Positions 28,556 to 37,163 of a stretch of DNA of 64,000 nucleotides are shown piece by piece. The stretch is taken from assembly GCF_900112495.1 (NCBI RefSeq), contig NZ_FOMA01000004.1, positions 434,001-498,000 of the forward strand, in the 5' to 3' direction. The position numbers and the translations under genes are program-made. This DNA is from Bacillus sp. OV322 (GTDB lineage: Bacteria > Bacillota > Bacilli > Bacillales > DSM-1321). Numbering within the stretch: the first letter of the stretch is position 1; each line of letters starts with the position of its first letter. The notes beneath the pieces were generated by a model. The model did not search any database. It saw only the letters and a list, made by a program, of their open reading frames with translations, and was not told where the DNA came from.

Positions 28556-29413
28556 TCAGCGTGCAAGCGAGCCGCATTGCCTCTCAATTTCTTCTTCAAA
28601 AAGCTGCTGCAATTTTGCGGTTATCTTGCCTATTTTTCCGCTGCCGATTGCTTTGCCGTTAATTTCCGCAACAGGGGCAACCTCAATTGTTGTTCCAGTA
28701 AGGAATACCTCATCAGCATTCAGCAGTTCTTCTAGTGTAAAAGGCTTTTCTTCAAAGGGAATTCCATTTTCCTTGCATAGCTTCAGCATAACCTGCCGTG
28801 AAATTCCATTTAATATGAAATTATCGGAAGGGTGCGTCAAGACCGTACCATTGCTAACAATAGAGACATTCGAGGAGCTTCCCTCTGTCACTCTTCCGCT
28901 GCGATGCAGGATCGCTTCAAAACAGCCGGATTCGGATGCCTTTTGTTTAGCAAGGATGTTGCCGAGCAGATTTAAGCTTTTAATATCACAGCGCAGCCAT
29001 CGGATATCATCTTCTGTTAAGACCTTTACGCCAGCAGCTGCCTTGCCTTTATATTCAACGTTTTTTGTATAAGCGATATAAACCGGATTTGTTTCAGGGC
29101 CAGGAAAAGCATGGTTCCTTGGCGATACGCCTCTGGTGAATTGCATATATAAAGTACCAAACTCTATACCATCTTCTTTGATAAGCCTGTTTAGCTGTTC
29201 CGCCATCTCAGCAACTGTATAAGGAACAGAAATCCTGATTTTTTTTGCGCTATCAAGAAGGCGTGTTAAATGTTCTTCTGCAGCAAACATGGTTCCATTA
29301 TAGATCCTGATGACTTCGTATATTCCATCCCCAAACTGATATCCCCGGTCATCCACATCAAGCCTGATTTCTTTCCGTTCCTTGATTTCCCCGTTTAAAA
29401 TCATTTTCCCCAT
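28556..29413 (-). CDS. dat: D-amino-acid transaminase
   Basis: 285 residues, standard for class IV PLP aminotransferases. The enzyme makes D-Glu/D-Ala for cell-wall synthesis. Features: DDRGYQFGDGIYEVIRIYNG at the N-terminus, RWLRCDIKSLNLLGNILAKQ with the PLP-binding Lys, GRVTEGSSSNVSIV, NGISRQVMLKLC and the ADEVFLTGTTIEVAPVAEI block. ATG follows GGGGGAATCATTGGG. It is downstream of pepV by 22 bases, so the two form an operon. Confidence 0.94.
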   Translation of the reverse strand: MGKMILNGEIKERKEIRLDVDDRGYQFGDGIYEVIRIYNGTMFAAEEHLTRLLDSAKKIRISVPYTVAEMAEQLNRLIKEDGIEFGTLYMQFTRGVSPRNHAFPGPETNPVYIAYTKNVEYKGKAAAGVKVLTEDDIRWLRCDIKSLNLLGNILAKQKASESGCFEAILHRSGRVTEGSSSNVSIVSNGTVLTHPSDNFILNGISRQVMLKLCKENGIPFEEKPFTLEELLNADEVFLTGTTIEVAPVAEINGKAIGSGKIGKITAKLQQLFEEEIERQCGSLAR

Positions 29414-29435
29414 CCCAATGATTCCCCCTTTTACA

Positions 29436-30848
29436 TTACTTTGCTAGTTCATAAATTGCATGAGCATAAATTGCTGCTGCTTTTAACATATCTTCAATAA
29501 CAATGTATTCGTCCTTTTGGTGGGCAATATCCTCGCTTCCCGGAAATAACGGCCCAAATGCCACTCCTTCTTTTAACGAGCGGGCATAGGTGCCCCCGCC
29601 AATGGAAAATAAGTCTGCTTTTTCTCCAGTTTCCTCTTCATACACCTTTTGCAGCGTTTGAACCAGGAAGCTGTCACTCTCCACATGATGCGGAACAGAG
29701 TTTGAAAGTGTTTCAGTATACAAATTAAGTCCGCTTAGCAATTCATCCAGCTTTTGCTTTCCCTCTTCCCATTGATAGGTAACAGGATAGCGCATAGTGA
29801 AACCGATTTGTCCGCCTTCAAGTATATTGTAAGACAATTTTCCGGCATTCATTGTCAGGTCCCCGGTAATATCATCAGAAAATGCAATGCCAAGTTTGTT
29901 TCCTCGTGAGTCACCGAAAAGGTATTCTTTCACGAAAGTAAAATATTCCTTCGCATGCTGCGGCATTTCCAAATCCGCTAAAAAGGACGCCAGATGCAGG
30001 CCTGCATTCACGCCATTATTAGGCTCCATGCCATGTGCGGAAACTCCTTCAAGCTCCAAAACTGCAATATCCTCTTCAAAGACTGCTTTTCCTTTTAGAG
30101 AGTGTTTGCTTAAGTATTGATTAAACTTTTTAGTAATTTCAACAGCATGTTCTCCCTTTAGTCTTGCGAATGCATGGTCAGGCACCATATTCATTCTGCG
30201 TCCTGATGAAAATTCAATCAATTCCGCCCCAGCCTGTTTTTCCTCAGCAAGTGCAGGCTTTTGCTTAATATAAAAATCCCAGATTCCTTTTTCGGCATTT
30301 ATAATCGGAAAATCCGCATCCGGTGCAAAACCGAGAGTCGGCATCTCTTCCGTCTGGAAATACCTGTCCACACATCTCCATTGTGATTCCTCATCCGTCC
30401 CGATAATCATCCTGATACGCTTATTTAAAGGCAGGCCGAGTTCTTTAACAACTTTCATGGCATAATAAGCGGCCATTGTCGGCCCTTTGTCGTCGATGGC
30501 CCCGCGGGCAAATAGTTTGCCGTCCCTTACTTCTCCTCCAAAGGGATCGGAGCTCCATCCGTCACCCTCTGGTACAACATCCACATGGCAAAGAATGCCT
30601 ACAAGCTCTTCTCCCTGTCCCATTTCGATGTGGCCTGCCACGTTATCCGTGTTTTTTACAGCAAAACCGTCTTTCTCTCCCAATTGAAGCATATAATCGA
30701 GGGCTTCTCTGACGCCCTGCCCGAATGGAGCTTCGGGTAAAGGATTTTCCTCATCCAGTACACTTTTGATTTTCAGCAGGTTTTGCGCATCTGCCAATAA
30801 TTCGATTTTTCTTCTTTCAATTTCACTTCTCCAATTAATTTCAGCCAT
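29436..30848 (-). CDS. pepV: Dipeptidase PepV (M20 family)
   Basis: 470 residues, the usual PepV length. Zinc peptidase that cleaves dipeptides in the cytoplasm. Motifs: GILCHVDVVPEGDGW (zinc His and catalytic Asp), ARGAIDDKGPTMAAYYAMK (bridging Asp), GTDEESQWRCVDRYF (catalytic Glu pair), FAPDADFPIINAEKG (Asp) and the C-terminal SIGGGTYARSL ... FGPLFPGSEDIAHQKDEY with the last His. ATG follows GGGAGTGCTGAT. First gene of the pepV-dat pair. Confidence 0.95.
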   Translation of the reverse strand: MAEINWRSEIERRKIELLADAQNLLKIKSVLDEENPLPEAPFGQGVREALDYMLQLGEKDGFAVKNTDNVAGHIEMGQGEELVGILCHVDVVPEGDGWSSDPFGGEVRDGKLFARGAIDDKGPTMAAYYAMKVVKELGLPLNKRIRMIIGTDEESQWRCVDRYFQTEEMPTLGFAPDADFPIINAEKGIWDFYIKQKPALAEEKQAGAELIEFSSGRRMNMVPDHAFARLKGEHAVEITKKFNQYLSKHSLKGKAVFEEDIAVLELEGVSAHGMEPNNGVNAGLHLASFLADLEMPQHAKEYFTFVKEYLFGDSRGNKLGIAFSDDITGDLTMNAGKLSYNILEGGQIGFTMRYPVTYQWEEGKQKLDELLSGLNLYTETLSNSVPHHVESDSFLVQTLQKVYEEETGEKADLFSIGGGTYARSLKEGVAFGPLFPGSEDIAHQKDEYIVIEDMLKAAAIYAHAIYELAK

Positions 30849-30982
30849 ATATCAGCACTCCCTATTTTTTATTCTTTCATTTTTAAATAGAATCTTTTAA
30901 TCTTTTCTGTTCATTGCTGCAGATGGCCAATAACCGCACCAGTCAGCAATTGGCCAAATCTCCCTTCACCAGAGGCAGGCAT

Positions 30983-32230
30983 TTAAAAAATCAATTTTAA
31001 TCCGGCTAAAAGAAGGCCTATGATAAATCCGCAGATGGCTCCATTTACACGGATCCATTGCAGATCTTTCCCGACGTTGTTTTCTATCATATCAATCAAG
31101 GTTTTATCATCAAGCTTATCAAGGTTTTCCTTAACGAGCTTCCCAATCTTATTATGATTGGCTTCTATCGCCGCGACAATTTGTTTTTGGACCCAAAGCT
31201 CAATTTTAATCATTGTTTCAGGATTACTCTTCAATGAGTTGATTCCGTTTTGAATAACAGGAAGCACATACGTTTCAACCGTTTCAGGTTTTTCGGCGAA
31301 TGCAAGGAGTTTGTCCTGGACGCCTGCAAGCAAATCTGTAATGGGTCCTTCAGCAGAAATGCCGCTTACAGCAGACTTTTTCCAAGTTTCCAGCCTGCCG
31401 AGCACGTCTTCATTAGAACTGACTTTAATTAAATTTACACGGATAGCAGCAAGGATTTTCACCCTGTTTGGATGTTCTTTTTGAAGAACATTGTAAATCT
31501 CATTAAGCGCAAACTCCTGGACCACCCGTCCGATTTTCTCTTCATCAAGCATGCTAAGGACGGACTTTACAGCTATTTTCATAAATCCTTCCCATTCTTT
31601 ATTCTGAAGGGCCGTCATAATCACATGCCCCATCTGAAACTTGGAGGATTCCTTTTCAGTCCATTTCGCGACAGAATGCAGGGTATAATCAAGCACTTTT
31701 TCATCTGCCTTATTGCCAATGACCGCGTTCGCCAAAAATTCAACAGCAGGCTTTAAATCGAAATCAGAGGCATAACTCTTCAATTCCCTTTCTATTAGCG
31801 GTGCTATTTTCTCAGGGCTGATTTTTTTAACCGCAGTAATCAGGAATGACTGAAGAGCCTTTTTCACTGTGCTTGTATAAAGCTGCTTTTCTGTAAGGCC
31901 GATTGCTTTTTCAGTTAAGCTGATGCCTGAAAGCTTATTAATGATGCTTTCCTTTGTAAGCCAATCATTTTCAATCAGACTGATCAGCTTACTGATAATC
32001 GTTTTTCTGTTTTTTGGCAGTAATGCTGTATGAGGGATAGGCAGTCCAAATGGCCTCCTGAATAAAGCTGTTACTGCAAACCAGTCGGCAAGTCCCCCGA
32101 CGAGGCCGGCTTCAAAACCGCTTTGGGCAATTCGCCCGATCAGCGAGCCTTCTGCGGGGATTGTACCAATGAAGCCCGCACCCATTACTGCAAGCGAAAT
32201 TCCTGCTAAATACTTGGATTGTAGTGACAT
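30983..32230 (-). CDS. DUF445 family membrane protein
   Basis: 415 residues. Hydrophobic N-terminal segments (KYLAGISLAVMGAGFIGTI and GSLIGRIAQSGFEAGLVGGLADWFAVTALFRRPFGLPIPHTALLPKNR, the DUF445 signature) precede a long helical cytoplasmic or extracytoplasmic middle. A final membrane helix follows (VNGAICGFIIGLLLAGLKLIF, after NNVGKDLQWIR). Function is not established for the family. I chose the ATG at 32230, with GGAGAAGATC upstream. It ends 134 bases before pepV on the same strand, so co-transcription is possible. Confidence 0.88.
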   Translation of the reverse strand: MSLQSKYLAGISLAVMGAGFIGTIPAEGSLIGRIAQSGFEAGLVGGLADWFAVTALFRRPFGLPIPHTALLPKNRKTIISKLISLIENDWLTKESIINKLSGISLTEKAIGLTEKQLYTSTVKKALQSFLITAVKKISPEKIAPLIERELKSYASDFDLKPAVEFLANAVIGNKADEKVLDYTLHSVAKWTEKESSKFQMGHVIMTALQNKEWEGFMKIAVKSVLSMLDEEKIGRVVQEFALNEIYNVLQKEHPNRVKILAAIRVNLIKVSSNEDVLGRLETWKKSAVSGISAEGPITDLLAGVQDKLLAFAEKPETVETYVLPVIQNGINSLKSNPETMIKIELWVQKQIVAAIEANHNKIGKLVKENLDKLDDKTLIDMIENNVGKDLQWIRVNGAICGFIIGLLLAGLKLIF

Positions 32231-32741
32231 GATCTTCTCCATTTCCAGTTATACGCACTTCTATTAATAAAGGCGTTTTTTATCCATTTTTCATTATTTA
32301 TAACATGTGCTCTATATCTTCGCAAATATACGCTGCAGAGCTGATCGCATCCGATTGGACGAATCATGATACAGACAGTACCCGATTCTATGCCCGCTCA
32401 TACAGGAATAATAGTCTTTACCCTGATTTTATCAAAGAAAGCCAGCAATAGCGAAAGAGATGGGAATTTTAACTTAAAGTTTGAGAAAAAAAGAGGAGAA
32501 CATGAAAACGGGGATAGAAACCCGGCCGTCACGCACTTAAAATGACAAGCTAACGCCAGCCGGGAATTTACATGATTATAATTTGTGAAACGCTTTCCAT
32601 GTCAAGGCAAATAGCCGTTTAATTATTTTGCCGCATCAATCCTTCTGAACAGCTGCGGGATTTCACTGCCAATTAAAAGGGGATAAATCATGCAAAAATT
32701 CATATATTTTATAAAACCCATTGAAAGAGAGGCATTTTACC
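32231..32741. other. Divergent intergenic region between DUF445 and ymaF-like genes
   Basis: About 510 bases without a gene. It has a GC-rich short inverted repeat (CCCGGC at 32521-32526 with GCCGGG at 32559-32564) and a cre-like but off-register TGAAACGCTTTCCA near 32586. Promoters for both divergent genes must lie here but I cannot fix them. Confidence 0.45.
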
Positions 32742-33080
32742 ATGAAAAATATTAGTAAAGATGACTTTGTATCTGGTTTTGTCCCGCACCATAATCACGG
32801 TTCGGTGGATTATACTTCAATGAGTGACGGACATGTTCACCAGTGCCTTGATATTACGTCCCCTCCTATACAATCAGAGGAAGGCGGCCACTATCATTTC
32901 ACTGAAGGATATGTCTTATTTGAAGACGGCCACAATCATTATTATAAAGCATACTCCGGGCCTGCCATTCCTGTTGGAAATGGAATGCACGTTCATTATT
33001 ACGATTTTTATACAACTGAGGAAAATCATCACCGTCATCATGTCAAGGGAGTGGATCAGCCAGCACCCGGCACAGAATAA
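32742..33080 (+). CDS. YmaF family histidine-rich protein
   Basis: 112 residues with about 15 histidines in repeated D-G-H-x-H type motifs: VPHHNHGS, SDGHVHQCLD, EGGHYHFTEG, EDGHNHYYKA, GNGMHVHYYD, ENHHRHHVK. This is the YmaF family found in spore-formers. Function is unknown; the spacing of His pairs suggests metal binding (inference). No signal peptide. ATG at 32742 has GAGAGG about 10 bases upstream. It is immediately followed by a family 1 repeat copy with no separate terminator visible. Confidence 0.85.
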   Translation: MKNISKDDFVSGFVPHHNHGSVDYTSMSDGHVHQCLDITSPPIQSEEGGHYHFTEGYVLFEDGHNHYYKAYSGPAIPVGNGMHVHYYDFYTTEENHHRHHVKGVDQPAPGTE

Positions 33081-33105
33081 AGGCAGTATGCAAAATTTTA
33101 AGAAA

Positions 33106-33342
33106 GGCTCTTTTCTTAAAGATTGTTGTTGTTTAATAGGTTCTGTGAAGAGATCCCGTTGTTAAACCAGGTTGATTGGAGTGTAAGGTGCGAGACTCCT
33201 ATGGGATTAGCGGGAAGGTGAGACCCCGCAGGCAAAGCCGAGAAGGCTCACCGCCCGCCCCGCGGAAAGCGAGCACCCTGGAGCGGAAATCAGCCCCTTG
33301 TTCCATAGCAGCAAAGTTTAAGAAAGCCTTAAGAAAAGAGCC
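33106..33342 (-). repeat. Family 1 repeat, copy d, with extended matching ends
   Basis: GGCTCTTTTCTTAA opens the copy and its exact inverse TTAAGAAAAGAGCC closes it, a 14-bp perfect inverted pair 237 bases apart. Inside the far end the usual GTTTAAGAAAGCC terminus is also present. It belongs to the ATTAGCGGGAA sub-type. Confidence 0.9.
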
Positions 33343-33377
33343 AAACAAAAAGACGCCTGGTTCGCTCCGGCGTCTTC
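33343..33377 (-). terminator. Signal peptidase gene terminator
   Basis: AAGACGCC/GGCGTCTT stem with TTTTGTTT following on the minus strand. Confidence 0.8.
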
Positions 33378-33382
33378 TTAGT

Positions 33383-33928
33383 TTAGTTTACAGTTTTAAT
33401 TTCTTTAATTGGCCAATACACAAGACCTGCCTTGCCGACTATTTTATCCACGGATATCGTGCCGATTTCACGGCTGTCCATGCTGTTTTGGCGGTTATCC
33501 CCCATCACAAAAAGCTGGCCTTTTGGTACTGTGGTGCTGCCTGTAACATCTTCTAGGCTAAAATCTGCCGTTAACGGCTCGCCTGACATCTGTTTCTTAT
33601 ATTTATCAAGATATGGCTCTTTGTATTTCTTTCCGTTCACATAAAGGGTGTCATTACGGTATTCGATATGATCTCCAGGCAGCCCGATTACCCTCTTGAT
33701 GAAGTCCTTTTCCTTGGTTGCATGAAAAACGACTATATCAAACCGGCTGATATCATTGATTTTAGTCCCGAACTTATTAAGTACGATACGCTCATGGTCC
33801 TGCAATGTAGGCATCATGGATTCTCCATCCACTACAATAGGAGCAAAAATATAGGTTCTGATGACAAAAGCCAAAATTACTGCAATAGCAAGTGCTTTAA
33901 CCCATGAAAAAATCTCTTTACTCTTCAT
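33383..33928 (-). CDS. lepB: Signal peptidase I
   Basis: 181 residues, typical of Gram-positive type I signal peptidases (SipS/SipT class). One N-terminal membrane anchor (WVKALAIAVILAFVIRTYIF) is followed by the extracellular catalytic domain. The nucleophile Ser is in VDGESMMPTL (about residue 37). The general-base Lys is in KDFIKRVIGLPGDHIEY (about residue 77). The closing box is FVMGDNRQNSMDSREIG. It removes signal peptides from secreted proteins. ATG follows AAGAGGGGCTTGA. Transcribed alone. Confidence 0.95.
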   Translation of the reverse strand: MKSKEIFSWVKALAIAVILAFVIRTYIFAPIVVDGESMMPTLQDHERIVLNKFGTKINDISRFDIVVFHATKEKDFIKRVIGLPGDHIEYRNDTLYVNGKKYKEPYLDKYKKQMSGEPLTADFSLEDVTGSTTVPKGQLFVMGDNRQNSMDSREIGTISVDKIVGKAGLVYWPIKEIKTVN

Positions 33929-34053
33929 TCAAGCCCCTCTTTTTCCTGTTTTTTTCAAAATTTATTATATCACAGATTATGCCTTGGGCCAGAATATAAT
34001 ATACCGGCGTATTCAAGAGAAACATATTTGGCTGCAAAAAAGATATCCTATTC

Positions 34054-34509
34054 CTAAATATCGCTTTGTTTTTTTATATGGCTATTTTTCTTTGATAACA
34101 AGCTCTGCAGCTGTTCATTTTCATTTTCCAGAGCGTAGTCATATGCGGTGAATCCTTCATCATCCTCATAGGAAGGGTCCGCACCTGCTTGAATCAGCAA
34201 TTCTGCCATTTCAGATGAATCATTGGAAACAGCATTAATAAGCGGAGTGGCTCTCCATGAGTCTATTGAATTCACATTTGCGCCATGTTCTAAAAGGAAC
34301 TTAGCAGCCGCCCTATTCTCGTTGCTTACAGCCCATTGAAGAGCTGTAAAGCCTTCATTGTCTTTCTCCTCCAAATTTGCACCGCCGGCAAGAAGCTCTC
34401 TCAGTTTTTCTGTATCATTAGAAGAGGCAGCCTCCATAAGGGAGGTGTATCCTTGAACCTCGCCTGCCTCGTCTAAAAAGTATCCAGCACACCCGATTTC
34501 ACCGCCCAT
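34054..34509 (-). CDS. Ankyrin-repeat protein overlapping the M48 gene
   Basis: 151 residues if begun at the ATG at 34509. From about residue 20 it consists of four ankyrin repeats (GYTSLMEAASSNDTEKLRELL, GFTALQWAVSNENRAAAKFLLEHG, RATPLINAVSNDSSEMAELLIQAG, GFTAYDYALENENEQLQSLL), a protein-protein interaction module. The first 37 nucleotides overlap the end of the M48 protease gene in the -1 frame, and no good ribosome-binding site precedes the ATG. The N-terminal part before the repeats has no repeat character. It may therefore be the broken-off or frameshift-expressed tail of a fusion with the protease rather than an independent gene. Confidence 0.75.
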   Translation of the reverse strand: MGGEIGCAGYFLDEAGEVQGYTSLMEAASSNDTEKLRELLAGGANLEEKDNEGFTALQWAVSNENRAAAKFLLEHGANVNSIDSWRATPLINAVSNDSSEMAELLIQAGADPSYEDDEGFTAYDYALENENEQLQSLLSKKNSHIKKQSDI

Positions 34510-35369
34510 GTTCCAATTCCAGCAGCGGCCGCTATAATCAAAATGCCGATCATTGATGCAGCAGCAAGGCCCAGCATTACTGATTTTTTCTTTTCTTTCA
34601 CTAACGGCTTTTGTTCCGGATCAAACCAGTTATCAAGAGAATTTATCCGTTTTGGCAAGTCTGGATGAGTGGAAAGCTTTTCACTCATCCAGGCGAAAAA
34701 TCCGGACTCTTCCCGAATTTGTTCAATATATGCTTCTTTATTAACTTGCGGAGCCAGTTTCTTCCCTATTGCAAGCATGGCCAAAGCTTCCTTAGACGCT
34801 TCGGAATTATTCACATAAAAAGCTGCATAGCGGTCACAGGTGTATTCACAAGCCCTTAAATACGCTTCACTCAGCAGCGGCACAAACATAGATGGAAGTA
34901 ATAATGTATGCACTAAAACATGGCGCCTCTTTAAATGGGCAAATTCATGTGCGAGAACAAAGAGCAGCTGATCTTCCCTCTCATCTGACAAATCAAATAT
35001 CTCCGAGTAAATGACCACCATATTCTTCCCGAAGAAACGCGATGCGAAGGCATTTAAAATACCTGATGATTCCATCACATAAATAGATGGAATCGCGGCC
35101 AGCCCCATTTCAGCAGCCAGTATTTCCGCCTTTTCATAAATATGCGGAAATTGATTTTTACTGACCCTTACTCCATTCCGGCGGATGGATGCCATGGACA
35201 GAGAGTGGGCAAGAAAAGAAAAAATCATTATTATCAAGCTGATGGCAATACCAATCACCGAGAAGAATAACAAAATGTAACTAATAATGCCGATGAATGC
35301 AGTAATTGCAAAATAGAGGTTTTCTTTATTGTGCACAAGACGGTTCCTGAGCGCTTCTCTTCCTATCAA
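34473..35369 (-). CDS. M48 family membrane zinc metalloprotease
   Basis: 298 residues. Two N-terminal membrane helices (NLYFAITAFIGIISYILLFF and VIGIAISLIIMIFSFLAHSL) are followed by the HtpX-like protease domain with zinc motif HEFAHLKRRH (HEXXH) and the distal zinc Glu in ACEYTCDRYA. A last hydrophobic helix (VMLGLAAASMIGILIIAAAAGIG) precedes the stop. I chose TTG at 35369 because AGGAGGG lies 9 bases upstream; the frame extends further but without a site. The TAG stop is in the run CTTTTTAG, and one extra T would fuse it to the ankyrin gene. Confidence 0.88.
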   Translation of the reverse strand: MIGREALRNRLVHNKENLYFAITAFIGIISYILLFFSVIGIAISLIIMIFSFLAHSLSMASIRRNGVRVSKNQFPHIYEKAEILAAEMGLAAIPSIYVMESSGILNAFASRFFGKNMVVIYSEIFDLSDEREDQLLFVLAHEFAHLKRRHVLVHTLLLPSMFVPLLSEAYLRACEYTCDRYAAFYVNNSEASKEALAMLAIGKKLAPQVNKEAYIEQIREESGFFAWMSEKLSTHPDLPKRINSLDNWFDPEQKPLVKEKKKSVMLGLAAASMIGILIIAAAAGIGTWAVKSGVLDTF

Positions 35370-35622
35370 TCTATAAGTCCCTCCTGATTTCTTTTGAAAA
35401 ATAATTCCATAAATTACACAGAACATGTAAATTATACACAATTACATATTTTAAACCTATATGTATATTTTTCCTTTTAGAGGTATTAAAAACCATAGAT
35501 ACCTGCATATAGATATAGTCCCAATTAAAAAATTTAATATTTCGTTAATTTAATGCAAACTTGTAGAATTTCCATTTATAAAGAGGTAAAATATAGGCAA
35601 ATGACATCTTGTCTTTTCATAA

Positions 35623-35848
35623 GGCTCATTTCTTAAAGATTGTTGTTTTTTTATTTGTTATGTGAGGCGTTCCCATTGTCAAGTCAGGTTGATTGGAGCG
35701 TAAGGTGCGAGACTCCTGCTGGATGAACAGAACAGGTGAGACCTAAGCAGGCGCAGCCGAGGAGGCTCACCGCTTGCGTGGAAAGCGAGCATCCTGGAGC
35801 GGAAATCAGCCACCTTGTTTCATAGCAGCAAAGTTTACGAAAACAGCC
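35623..35848 (-). repeat. Family 1 repeat, copy e (full length)
   Basis: GGCTCATTTCTTAAAG to TTTACGAAAACAGCC. It has the GGATGAACAGAACAGGTGAG sub-type core. It lies between the divergent M48 and ytzE genes, upstream of both. Confidence 0.92.
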
Positions 35849-35980
35849 TTTCATAAAATGTTTCACAGGAGGTCCAAAGTGGTATAGCAAGTACATAGCG
35901 GCTGCTGAAATGCTGCCCTGAATATCGGTTGTGTTTTCATTCGTCCCAGGAACAAATGAAAAAGAATAGGGAGTGATTTT

Positions 35981-36202
35981 TTGAAACCTTCAACAAATCG
36001 CATGTTAACCCGTATTAAATCCGTTTATATGTTTATAAGTAATAACGGTACGGTTTCTACTCAAGAACTTGTAGAAGAATTTGGCATCACTCCTCGAACG
36101 GTACAGCGCGATTTAAATGTGTTAGCCTATAACGACTTAGTCAAAAGCCCAAGCCGTGGCTTATGGACCATCACTAACAAGAGGGTAAAGGTGTCATCTT
36201 AG
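35981..36202 (+). CDS. ytzE: YtzE, small DeoR-type helix-turn-helix regulator
   Basis: 73 residues consisting only of the DeoR-type HTH: RIKSVYMFISNNGTVSTQELVEEFGITPRTVQRDLNVLAYNDLVKSPSRGLWTI. The usual sugar-binding effector domain is absent, so any control must come through a partner or concentration. The start is TTG at 35981 with AGGGAGTG upstream, and the peptide MKPSTNRM agrees with the family start. The gene pair ytzE/ytzG is convergent, as in B. subtilis. Target genes unknown. Confidence 0.9.
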   Translation: MKPSTNRMLTRIKSVYMFISNNGTVSTQELVEEFGITPRTVQRDLNVLAYNDLVKSPSRGLWTITNKRVKVSS

Positions 36203-36262
36203 CGTTACACAGCCTGCAGCATGCAGGTTCACAGATATAAAAAAAGAAAAACATATAAATAG

Positions 36263-36297
36263 AACGAGGCCGGCTTAGGAGCCCGCCTCGTTTTTTT
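36263..36297. terminator. Terminator between ytzE and ytzG
   Basis: ACGAGGC/GCCTCGT stem with T7 on the plus strand, between convergent genes. Confidence 0.8.
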
Positions 36298-36318
36298 GCG
36301 ATAATAGAACTTATTTTT

Positions 36319-37044
36319 TTATTCTTCAGGATTATAGCCGGATTTAAGTTCTTCGACTTCTTCGTTGGTCAATTCCCTGTATTCCCCGAGTTCCAGCTCC
36401 TCATCAAGCTGCAGGCTGCCCATGGAAATCCGCTTCAGATAAACGACCTTTTTGCCGACTGCCTCAAACATTCTTTTGACCTGATGAAATTTCCCTTCGG
36501 TAATTGTTAATTCGATATCAGAAGTCAGCCCTGATTTCAAAATGTTCAATTCACCGGGCTTTGTCACGTATCCATCATCAAATTCAACACCCTCGCGGAA
36601 TGCTTTTGCATCTTGATCAGTGACTTTTCCTTCGATGACTGCAAAATAGGTTTTCGGCACATGTTTCTTGGGAGAAAGCAGCTGATGTGCAAGCGATCCA
36701 TCATTTGTAAGAAGCAAAAGCCCTTCCGTATCCTTATCCAGCCTTCCAACTGGAAATGGTTCAAATATCTGATCCTCAGGCTGGAGAATATCAATTACTG
36801 TTTCCTGGTATTTATCTTCAGTAGCCGATAAAACCCCCTGAGGTTTATTCATCATCAGGTAAATAAATTCCCTGTATTGTACTTCTTCTCCATGAACAGT
36901 TACTACATCCGCATCGGGTTCCACGTGTTCCTTTGAACTTTTGATGACTGTTTCATTCACTTTGACTGCACCGGATTTCAGCAGCTTTTTCACATCTTTC
37001 CTGCTTCCTAATCCTGCATTGGACAGTAGCTTATCGATTCTCAT
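36319..37044 (-). CDS. ytzG: RsuA-family 16S rRNA pseudouridine synthase
   Basis: 241 residues. An S4 RNA-binding domain (MRIDKLLSNAGLGSRKDVKKLLKSGAVKVN) leads into the catalytic domain with PVGRLDKDTEGLLLLTNDG (catalytic Asp in GRLDKDT) and TITEGKFHQVKRMFEAVGKKV. RsuA-type enzymes make a single pseudouridine in 16S rRNA. The ATG at 37044 has AAGGGGG upstream. It follows murJ across a short gap that contains a hairpin. Confidence 0.92.
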   Translation of the reverse strand: MRIDKLLSNAGLGSRKDVKKLLKSGAVKVNETVIKSSKEHVEPDADVVTVHGEEVQYREFIYLMMNKPQGVLSATEDKYQETVIDILQPEDQIFEPFPVGRLDKDTEGLLLLTNDGSLAHQLLSPKKHVPKTYFAVIEGKVTDQDAKAFREGVEFDDGYVTKPGELNILKSGLTSDIELTITEGKFHQVKRMFEAVGKKVVYLKRISMGSLQLDEELELGEYRELTNEEVEELKSGYNPEE

Positions 37045-37069
37045 AGTATCCCCCTTAATAAATGCGGTT

Positions 37070-37111
37070 CCTCTTTTAAAAGGCCCTGCCACTTAAAACG
37101 GCAAGGCCTTG
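37070..37111 (-). terminator. Hairpin after murJ
   Basis: AAGGCCTTGCC pairs with GGCAGGGCCTTTT (one mismatch) just before the ytzG start. It could end murJ transcripts or be leaky. Confidence 0.55.
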
Positions 37112-37163
37112 TTAAACAAAAATATCTTTTCCCGATATTTTCCTATAGTAAACACAAGATGCA

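Noticed and set aside
32586-32600. Possible cre site TGAAACGCTTTCCA
   Set aside because: One base short before the central CG compared with the cre consensus, so the palindrome is out of register.
33176-33556. 126-codon plus-strand ORF
   Set aside because: First part is family 1 repeat, the rest is antisense to the signal peptidase gene; no ribosome-binding site.
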